From: Paludisphaera soli
Lineage (GTDB): Bacteria; Planctomycetota; Planctomycetia; Isosphaerales; Isosphaeraceae
Length of the DNA: 64,000 bases
Assembly (NCBI RefSeq): GCF_011064595.1
Contig: NZ_JAALJI010000025.1
Location: forward strand, 1 to 64,000
Direction: 5' to 3'
Position numbers and translations under genes: made by a program. The stretch's first letter is position 1; each line of letters opens with the position of its first letter. Below are positions 57,900-64,000 of the stretch, in pieces. The notes under the pieces are model-generated. The model saw only the letters and a list, made by a program, of their open reading frames with translations. It was not told the DNA's origin and searched no databases.

Positions 57900-58373
57900 G
57901 TGGCCGCCGATCGTCAACTCGACCAGTATCTGAAGAGCGTCATCGATCCGATGCTGAAGGAGGATGGGGACAAGGTCCTGCTCCTCTCGTGCATCGACCT
58001 GCGCTTCCCGAACCGGATCATCGACACGATGGACGGCCTCGGATATCGCGGCAAGTATTACCACCTGGCGATGGCCGGGGCCTCGCACGCGGCCAGGCAC
58101 AACGCGGAGTGGACCGCGACGTTCGAGCAGCATCTCGATTTCGCGGTCGCCGAAGGCCATGTGAAGGGCGTGATCATCCTCGACCACATGGACTGCAAGG
58201 CCTACGAGCTTTACGAGAACGTGCCGCCGAACAGCGAGGAAGAGCGCCTCAGGCACATCGAGGTGGCTTCGTCCGTCGCGATCGCCGTCGTGGAGCGGCA
58301 CCCGACGCTGGCGGGCTACGTCCACGCCTACCTGATGCCCAAGGAATTGACCGAGGAGATCGCCCACGCCTGA
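57900..58373 (+). CDS. Small beta-carbonic-anhydrase-like protein
   Basis: 157 residues from GTG at 57900, which follows a good AAGGAG site (the frame is open 50 codons upstream through the terminator). The zinc ligands and dyad of beta-carbonic anhydrases are present as CIDLRF (Cys31, Asp33, Arg35) and HMDC (His96, Cys99). It is shorter than most beta enzymes (about 200 or more residues), and CIDLRF and HMDCKAY differ from the common CSDSR and HTDCG. CO2 hydration is likely but not certain; it may belong to a divergent subgroup. Confidence 0.8.
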   Translation: MAADRQLDQYLKSVIDPMLKEDGDKVLLLSCIDLRFPNRIIDTMDGLGYRGKYYHLAMAGASHAARHNAEWTATFEQHLDFAVAEGHVKGVIILDHMDCKAYELYENVPPNSEEERLRHIEVASSVAIAVVERHPTLAGYVHAYLMPKELTEEIAHA

Positions 58374-58458
58374 CGGCGCGGATCCCCCTTTCGCCCCCGC
58401 GTCGGCCCGGCGATCATGGGCGGAGACCCGTTCCGCCCCCTCCGTCCAGGACCGACCG

Positions 58459-59355
58459 ATGATGAACCGGCCCCCCTCGCGACCCATCCTCCGGCGTCTC
58501 GTCCCGGCGATCCTGCTCGCGTGCCTGCCGATCGCGGCCCTCGCCGAGGACGAGCCGTTCACGCTCCACCTCCGATCGCGAAGCGTGGTCGACGGCCGGC
58601 TCGCGACGGTCGAGAACGTCGAGGCCTGGGAGCCGAAGAAGACGGCGATCATCGTCTGCGACATGTGGGACCGGCACTGGTGCAAGTCGGCCGAGCGCCG
58701 CGTGGGCGAGATGGCCGGGGCGCTGGACGCGACCCTGAAGGCGGCCCGCGACCGCGGCGCGTTCATCATCCACGCCCCGAGCACCTGCACCGCCTTCTAC
58801 GAGGGGACGCCCCAGCGCGAGCGCGCCAAGAAGGCCCCTTACGCGCCGACCCCCAGGCCCCTCGTCACGACCCCGCGCTGGGGCACGGCCTGGTACTGGA
58901 CCGACGCGAAGCGCGAGGGGGTCCTGCCGATCGACGATTCCGACATGGGCTGCGACTGCGCCGGCGAGAAGTGTGAGATCACCGCCCCCTGGACCCGGCA
59001 GGCGGCCGCCATCGCGATCGCCGACGCCGACGCGATCACCGACGACGGCCAGGAGACCTGGAACCTCCTCGCCGAGCGGGGGATCGACCGCGTGATCCTC
59101 TGCGGCGTCCACCTCAACATGTGCGTCCTGGGCCGTCCGTTCGCGATCCGCCAGTTGACCGCCCTCGGCAAGCGCGTCGCCCTGATGCGCGACCTGACCG
59201 ACACCATGTACAACCCCGACCGCCCCCCCGGCGTCTCCCACTTCGCCGGCACCGACCTGATGATCGAACACGTCGAACGCTACTGGTGCCCCACCTTCAC
59301 CAGCACCGACCTCGCCGGCGCCCCCGCCTTCCGATTCCCTGCGGCCCCCCGCTGA
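58459..59355 (+). CDS. Exported isochorismatase-like cysteine hydrolase
   Basis: 298 residues with a signal peptide ending near AALAEDE (about 30). The fold has IIVCDMWDRHWCK (Asp68) and HLNMCVLGRPF (Cys222) at the place of the isochorismatase-type Asp and Cys. A CxC-x4-C cluster (GCDCAGEKC) is shared, with minor changes, by the first domain of the 1477-residue protein at 158-4591, and the two align closely along their whole length (LRDLTDTMYN, HIEKF/HVERYWCPT). It probably hydrolyses an amide or imide. The gene stands alone. Confidence 0.88.
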   Translation: MMNRPPSRPILRRLVPAILLACLPIAALAEDEPFTLHLRSRSVVDGRLATVENVEAWEPKKTAIIVCDMWDRHWCKSAERRVGEMAGALDATLKAARDRGAFIIHAPSTCTAFYEGTPQRERAKKAPYAPTPRPLVTTPRWGTAWYWTDAKREGVLPIDDSDMGCDCAGEKCEITAPWTRQAAAIAIADADAITDDGQETWNLLAERGIDRVILCGVHLNMCVLGRPFAIRQLTALGKRVALMRDLTDTMYNPDRPPGVSHFAGTDLMIEHVERYWCPTFTSTDLAGAPAFRFPAAPR

Positions 59356-59529
59356 TCGCAAGGCTCGCGCCCCTTCGACCCTTGCTGATCCTGCACGGCG
59401 CACACGCCCCGATCTGACGCCCCGGAGCCCTCGCCCGCCGCGGATCGGATCGGACCGTGGCGGGCGGGGCCGCGACGGCTTATGATCGCAGGCCGACGCC
59501 ACCCGCCCCGCCAGAGAGGGATCCGATCC

Positions 59530-60645
59530 ATGTTCGCCCCTGCGTTCCTGCCCGCCGCGTTGACGCTCGCCGCGATCGCGATCGCCCCGGCCGACGAACC
59601 CGACGCCCCTCCGGCGCGGATCGAGACGATCGTCGGCACCGGCGAGGCCGGGTTCTCGGGCGACGGCGGGCCGGCCCACCGCGCGCGGCTGGACCAGCCG
59701 TTCGACGTGGCGTACGACCGCGCGGGGAACCTCTACCTCTCGGACACGGGGAACCACCGCATCCGGCGGGTGGACGCCGCGACGAACGTCATCACCACCG
59801 TGGCCGGCGACGGCGGCAAGGGGTTCTCGGGCGACGGCGGGCCGGCGACCTCGGCGCGGCTGGACGAGCCGTACGGGATGGCCGTCGACGACGAGGGCTC
59901 GATCTACTTCGCCGACCGGCTCAACCGCCGCGTGCGAAAGGTCGACGGCCGCAACGGGATCATCACCACGGTCGCCGGCGACGGGAGCGAGGCGACCTCG
60001 GGCGACGGCGGGCCGGCCGCGAAGGCCGGGCTCGTCGAGCCCAACGACGTGGCCCTGGACGGCCGTGGCCGGCTCTTCATCGCCGACGTCGCCGGCCATC
60101 GGGTGCGCGTGGTCGACCTCGCCAGCGGTCGGATCGCCACGTTCGCCGGCGACGGCCGCGGCCGCCGCGCTGGGGACGGCGGCCGCGCCGTCGACGCCTC
60201 GTTCTTCGGCCCTCGCGCCGTCGAGGCGCTCGCCGACGGCACGCTCCTGATCCTCGAACGCAACGGCCACTCGCTCCGCGCCGTCGGCCCCGGTGGGATC
60301 GTCTCCACGCTCGCCGGCGGCGCGAAGGGCTACAAGGGAGACGGCGGCCCGGCGCGCGACGCGGCGTTCGACGGCCCCAAGGAGATGGACGCCGGCCCGG
60401 ACGGCGGCCTGCTGATCGTCGACACCGAGAACCACGCGATCCGCCGGATCGACGCGGCCTCGGGCGTCGTGATAACCGTCGCCGGCCGGGGCGCGAAGGG
60501 GGGCGGCGGCGACGGCGGGCCGGCGACCGCCGCCGGGCTCGACCGCCCCCACGGCGTCGCCTTCGCCCCCGACGGCCGCGCGTTCGTCATCGGCGACACC
60601 AACAACCATCGCATCCGCCGCGTCGTCCCCGCCTCGCCTCGCTGA
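59530..60645 (+). CDS. Exported NHL-repeat beta-propeller protein
   Basis: 371 residues. After a signal peptide come about six NHL-type blades, each with a (S/K)GDGGPA string followed by LYLSDTGNHRIRRVD-like segments. The DNA repeats are visible in the gggcgacggcgggccgg strings (59661, 59829, 60001, 60510). A propeller without enzyme motifs, probably a binding or scaffold protein. The start ATG at 59530 opens the signal peptide. Convergent with the vWA gene, with stop codons 5 bases apart. Confidence 0.85.
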   Translation: MFAPAFLPAALTLAAIAIAPADEPDAPPARIETIVGTGEAGFSGDGGPAHRARLDQPFDVAYDRAGNLYLSDTGNHRIRRVDAATNVITTVAGDGGKGFSGDGGPATSARLDEPYGMAVDDEGSIYFADRLNRRVRKVDGRNGIITTVAGDGSEATSGDGGPAAKAGLVEPNDVALDGRGRLFIADVAGHRVRVVDLASGRIATFAGDGRGRRAGDGGRAVDASFFGPRAVEALADGTLLILERNGHSLRAVGPGGIVSTLAGGAKGYKGDGGPARDAAFDGPKEMDAGPDGGLLIVDTENHAIRRIDAASGVVITVAGRGAKGGGGDGGPATAAGLDRPHGVAFAPDGRAFVIGDTNNHRIRRVVPASPR

Positions 60646-60650
60646 TCGGC

Positions 60651-62285
60651 TCAGGGTCGGGGCGATCGCCCGGCCATTTCGCGGGCCGCCTGAACCAGGC
60701 CGATGAACTCCTTGCGACGTCCCGACGGATCGTCCGCCAGGCCGGCCTCGGCCAGTTCGACGACGCCGCCGAAGGACGAGTCCCCCTTGTGCGGCGAGTC
60801 GCGCAGGAGCATGCCGAACGAGGCGACGGCCGCGGCGAACCGGAACTCGCCCGAGGCCTCCGAGGCCCCCCGACCCTCGTCGATGAAGCCTTGCTCGATG
60901 AGCTTGCTCACGTCCCCCTCGGGCGCCTTGAAGCGGATCTTGACCGTCAGGCTCTCGGGCGAATCGGCCGGCCCGGGCTCGACTTCGGCCTTGGCCGGCT
61001 TCGCGTACTTGAGGGGCCCGGCCTCGGCCTCGTCCGCGAGGGCCCCGGGGGGGACGATCTCGTAGAGCGCGGTCACGGCGTGCCCCGCGCCGATCTCGCC
61101 GGCGTCCTTGGCGTCGTCGGCGAAGTCGGCGGCGGCCAGCACGCGGTTCTCGTAGCCGATCAGGCGGTACGCGCCGACCCGGGCCGGGTTGAACTCGACC
61201 TGGATCTTGACGTCCTTGGCGATGGTCACCAGCGTCCCGCTCATCTGCTCGACGAGCACCTTCCTGGCCTCCTGGAGCGAGTCGATGTAGGCGTAGTTGC
61301 CGTCGCCGAGGTCGGCGAGCTGCTCCATCGTCGCGTCCTTGAGATTCCCCTCGCCGAATCCCAGGACGCTGAGGAAGACCTTGCTGCGGGCCTTCTCGCG
61401 GATCAGCTTCGCCAGGTCCTCGCGGGCGGTGACGCCGACGTTGAAGTCGCCGTCGGTGCAGAGGATCACGCGGTTCGTCCCCCCTTCGATGAAGTGGCCG
61501 ACCGCCTGCTCGTAGGCCAGCTCGATCCCCGCGCCCGCGTTGGTGGACCCGCCGGCGGCGAGGCCGTCGAGGGCCGACAGGATCGCCTCCTTCCGGTCGC
61601 ACGGGGTCGACGGCAGCGCGAGCCCCTCGGCCCCGGCGTAGACGACGATCGCGACCCGGTCGTTCTCGCCGAGCTGATCGACCATCAGCTGGAGGGCCGC
61701 TTTCAGGAGCGGCAGCTTGTTCGGCTCGTTCATCGAGCCCGAGACGTCCAGCAGGAAGACGAGGTTGGCGATGGGTCGCTTCTCCCTTTGGATTTCCTTC
61801 CCCTTCAGTCCGATCCGGGCGAGGCGGTGGCCGGCGTCCCAGGGGCAGCCGGCGATCTCGACGGACGCCGCGAACGCGTTGTCGCCGGTCGGCGGCGGGT
61901 AGGCATAGGGGAAGTAGTTGATCATCTCCTCGACCCGCACCGCGTCCTTCGGCGGCAGCATCCTCTTGGTCAGGAAGCGACGGACGTTGGCGTACGAGGC
62001 GGTGTCCACGTCGATCGAGAACGTCGAGAGCGGCTCGCGGTCGGCCCGGAGGAAGCCGTTCTCGACAATCCGGTCGTAGCTCTCGCCGGCGACGCCTTCC
62101 GGTTCGCTCGGGACGCTCTCCGGCACGGACGCGGCCTTGGGCGCCGCGGCGGGGGGCGCCGTGATCGCGACCTCCGATTTCACCCCCTCTTTCTCCCCAC
62201 ACCCCACGAGCCCGGCGGCCAGGAAGAGCGCCGCGCCTCCCAATCGGCGCGCGCGACGACCCAGCTTGTTGTCAGGATGCACCAT
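60651..62285 (-). CDS. vWA domain lipoprotein, YfbK-like
   Basis: 544 residues. The lipoprotein signal ends at LAAGLVGC (about 22-29). An N-terminal conserved part ([31 protein letters not shown]) precedes the von Willebrand factor A domain, with the MIDAS motif DVSGSMN (about 180) and [11 protein letters not shown] and [10 protein letters not shown]-terminal DUF3520-like domain ends in [13 protein letters not shown]. Probably anchored in a membrane and metal-dependent in protein binding. A 68-base hairpin lies upstream (62444-62511). Confidence 0.9.
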   Translation of the reverse strand: MVHPDNKLGRRARRLGGAALFLAAGLVGCGEKEGVKSEVAITAPPAAAPKAASVPESVPSEPEGVAGESYDRIVENGFLRADREPLSTFSIDVDTASYANVRRFLTKRMLPPKDAVRVEEMINYFPYAYPPPTGDNAFAASVEIAGCPWDAGHRLARIGLKGKEIQREKRPIANLVFLLDVSGSMNEPNKLPLLKAALQLMVDQLGENDRVAIVVYAGAEGLALPSTPCDRKEAILSALDGLAAGGSTNAGAGIELAYEQAVGHFIEGGTNRVILCTDGDFNVGVTAREDLAKLIREKARSKVFLSVLGFGEGNLKDATMEQLADLGDGNYAYIDSLQEARKVLVEQMSGTLVTIAKDVKIQVEFNPARVGAYRLIGYENRVLAAADFADDAKDAGEIGAGHAVTALYEIVPPGALADEAEAGPLKYAKPAKAEVEPGPADSPESLTVKIRFKAPEGDVSKLIEQGFIDEGRGASEASGEFRFAAAVASFGMLLRDSPHKGDSSFGGVVELAEAGLADDPSGRRKEFIGLVQAAREMAGRSPRP

Positions 62286-62615
62286 GATCGAAACTCCCCG
62301 AATGGGCGACGAGCGTCGGGTCCGGGTCGCGCGTCACGTCAGGAACGCGAGATCAACGAGATGAGATGATGGCTGGACCCATCCTGCTCTACGACGAATG
62401 ACGGGGGGAGGTCGGGCGCGTCGCGAAAATCCCGGGCGGGGCGATGGTCTCGCTGCCAGGCTGCGCCGCGGATCGTCCGCGGAGCCTCGCCGGGGCGGCG
62501 AGCGAGACCATGATCAGGAGTCGGGCAAAAAGATCATGAGGGAACTCGCTCGTCCTGCGTAGAGGCGAGCGTCCCTGTGTGGGCGGCCCGAGGCGTGGGC
62601 CAGCTGGAGAAGCCG
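62286..62615. other. Gene-free spacer with large hairpin
   Basis: 330 bases between the vWA gene start and the 131-residue gene. It contains the hairpin at 62444-62511. No coding potential was recognised. Confidence 0.5.
62444..62511. repeat. Nested hairpin
   Basis: ATGGTCTCGCT (62444-62454) pairs exactly with AGCGAGACCAT (62501-62511). Inside, CCGCGGA (62466-62472) pairs with TCCGCGG (62476-62482) around TCG, next to GGCT/AGCC. No T tract follows in the direction of the upstream gene, so this is not a standard terminator. Confidence 0.7.
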
Positions 62616-63011
62616 CTAGCTGGCAGGGTCCTTGTATGCTGGGTCAGCCGTCAAGGAGGCGGCCAGATCTGGGCCCACCATGCCTTGAATCTCCGTCATG
62701 AGCGAGGAATGGTCTGGAAACAAGCAAGCCCCGACTAGCCACACGGATCTCAAGGAAGGGAGCTGATGCATAACGGCCTTGATGCCGTCGTCCCAGGTGA
62801 ACGGCCCGTCCTCCTCCGCCCGACCTTCATCCGCAAGGACCACCAGCCGAAGGATGGCGAGAGCCAGGTTCAAGAAACCATCCCGCGTAGCCATCAGGGA
62901 CGATTCGTCCGGGCAACCCTCATCGACGATGGCGAACTTCGCCCCCGTTGTGGCCACCTGCCGTTCAATCAGGTGGATGGCCTCCGTGATGTCGGATGAT
63001 CTCGGCTCCAT
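62616..63011 (-). CDS. Hypothetical protein
   Basis: 131 residues, no signal peptide. Helical N-terminus (DITEAIHLIERQVATTGAKF), then FLNLALAILRLVVLADEG and a WDDGIKAVMHQLPSLRSVWLVGACLFPD segment, indicating a soluble alpha/beta protein. I do not recognise a family. GC content is a little lower than in neighbouring genes, which may point to more recent acquisition. It stands alone. Confidence 0.55.
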   Translation of the reverse strand: MEPRSSDITEAIHLIERQVATTGAKFAIVDEGCPDESSLMATRDGFLNLALAILRLVVLADEGRAEEDGPFTWDDGIKAVMHQLPSLRSVWLVGACLFPDHSSLMTEIQGMVGPDLAASLTADPAYKDPAS

Positions 63012-63460
63012 GCTATGCCTCCGCTCGTTGCTCCGGCCAAACGCTCCCCGGGACCTAACTGCTTCGCCGCCCCATCAGGTTTCCATGGCTTCGGCGGCGG
63101 CCCGAGTCCGCCGCATCCTCTGGTCATTGAGGGACTGAAGCAGGCCGAACTTGCGACGGACGCATCAAACGAAATCAAATTTCGACATAAGCTAAGTACA
63201 ACGAGAAAAAACCTGCCAGCTTATTCTCGCCCACCCCTAAGATCACTTCCGCCCTGGTGGGGAGAGGGCCGAAGGCCGGATGAGGCGGACCGTCAAGGCG
63301 GACGACGCGAGGATGCGACGGCGTTCCGGGCCGACCGATTCTCCCGCGGCGCTCGTGCTCGTCCTCCCCCTCATCCGGCCCTCCGGGCCACCTTCCCCCG
63401 CGAGGGGGGAAGGGAAATCGCCGAGGGCCGGGGAGGGGTTTCGCGACGGGCGGCCTCTCC
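63012..63460. other. Gene-free spacer
   Basis: 449 bases. 63012-63246 is less GC-rich than the surroundings with an A/T-rich part near 63165-63215 but no supported gene. 63247-63412 is a composite palindromic repeat. Confidence 0.5.
63247..63412. repeat. Composite palindromic repeat, complete copy
   Basis: Left module with CCCTGGTGGGG, GGCC hairpin and GGATGAGGCGG, spacer ACCGTCAAGGCGGAC and GCGACGG, then GATTCTCCCGCGGCGCTCGT (the inverse of the spacer near 9.01 kb), CCCCCTCATCCGGCC, a GGCC hairpin and CCTTCCCCCGCGAGGGGGGAAGG. Confidence 0.85.
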
Positions 63461-64000
63461 TCAGTTCGAGTGGCCGTGGCCGGCGGCGGCGGCCTCGTAG
63501 TGCTTCTTGAGCAGGTCGTCGCCGAAGTCGTTGGTGAAGTCGCGCCAGACGCTGTGGACGTGATTGGCGTTGCCCTGGGTGTTGTCGTACTCGATCAGGA
63601 ACGTGGGGCCCTGGATGCGGTAGTAGTGGGGCTCGCCGCGCTCCAGGCCGCCGGCCCAGGCGAAGCCGACCTTGTCGACGCCCGCCTTGAGGATCTTGCC
63701 CAGGTCGGACCCGGCCAGCTCGGGGCGGAGGCGTTCCGCGTACACGACGATGATCGAGTTCAGGAGCTCTTTCTGCTCGTCGTTCAGCTCGGGGGTCATG
63801 ATCCCCGCCGGCGAAAGCGGCTCGGCCTTGCGCGCGGCCATCGACAGGATGTCCTTCGGGGCCTCCGCCTGGACGATCGCCTTCTTCTTCTGGGCCTCGT
63901 CCAGCGACTTGACGAGCTTCCGCGCCAGGTCCTCCTCCTCGGCGAGGATCCGCAGCCCCTGGCGGGGGCCCGAGCGGACCTCGGCCGGGTTGGTGCCCAT
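63461..64000 (-). CDS. DUF3500 family protein, 3' part only
   Basis: 179 residues to the window edge; the 5' part lies beyond 64000. Motifs RPELAGSDLGKILKAG, FAWAGGLERGEPHYYRIQGP and NHVHSVWRDFTNDFGDDLL are characteristic of the C-terminal half of DUF3500 proteins. The Met at 64000 is almost certainly internal (MGTNPAEVRSGP). Function unknown for the family; members are often exported in planctomycetes. His-rich end (AAGHGHSN). Confidence 0.85.
   Translation of the reverse strand: MGTNPAEVRSGPRQGLRILAEEEDLARKLVKSLDEAQKKKAIVQAEAPKDILSMAARKAEPLSPAGIMTPELNDEQKELLNSIIVVYAERLRPELAGSDLGKILKAGVDKVGFAWAGGLERGEPHYYRIQGPTFLIEYDNTQGNANHVHSVWRDFTNDFGDDLLKKHYEAAAAGHGHSN

Overview
The window looks like a chromosomal segment of a high-GC planctomycete, most likely from the Isosphaeraceae. 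This is inferred from gene content, not from a marker gene. The content includes PSD1/DUF1501 cytochrome-hydrolase pairs, a PVC-type multidomain dehydrogenase with a terminal CxxCH haem motif, a DUF1559 prepilin-like protein preceded by a small lipoprotein, N-terminal LExRxxL planctomycete export signals, a PEP-CTERM protein, and an ECF sigma factor with an overlapping zinc-finger anti-sigma candidate. No rRNA, tRNA, CRISPR array, prophage, integrase or transposase gene was seen. Very high GC leaves long open frames on every strand, so almost all long antisense frames are shadows.

Layout. 158-11864 (minus): a leftward run of PSD1 cytochrome protein, DUF1501 protein, membrane-fused spermidine-synthase-like protein and a 1477-residue isochorismatase-ThuA-dehydrogenase-HEAT-cytochrome c protein. 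12554-18592: a second membrane spermidine-synthase-like protein, an ABC exporter, a small membrane protein and an MFS transporter. 18834-25730: exported Gfo/Idh/MocA oxidoreductase, M48 metallopeptidase, an M61-PDZ-CBM9-like fusion and a 71-residue conserved cysteine protein. 25870-34084: hypothetical protein, glycosidase-like barrel protein, carotenoid-desaturase-like flavoprotein, a LEGR-signal surface protein, a frameshifted gene remnant and a Tat-exported oxidoreductase. 34180-42932: AraC regulator divergent from an SDR dehydrogenase, lipoprotein plus DUF1559, PEP-CTERM protein, ankyrin protein, sialate O-acetylesterase and endonuclease III. 42944-49596: membrane patatin, DKNYY lipoprotein, nucleotidyltransferase-HD protein and TPR glycosyltransferase. 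49872-64000: collagen-like surface protein, ECF sigma/anti-sigma pair, flavin reductase, MFS transporter, a prolyl-oligopeptidase gene broken by one TAG, fasciclin, beta-carbonic-anhydrase-like protein, isochorismatase paralogue, NHL protein, vWA lipoprotein, a hypothetical protein and a partial DUF3500 protein.

Functionally the window is dominated by exported enzymes and surface proteins suited to polysaccharide or sugar-acid degradation and cell-envelope work, plus transporters. There is no single long pathway operon. Between genes lies a family of composite palindromic repeats (at least six loci), plus a 102-bp element made of two hairpins and a separate large hairpin near 62.5 kb.

The points most worth a second look are the composite repeat family, the collagen-like gene beside the ECF pair, the isochorismatase domain that occurs both alone and fused to the megaprotein, the M61-CBM9 fusion, the TAG that separates the catalytic Ser from its Asp and His, and a paired direct repeat that may be the AraC operator.
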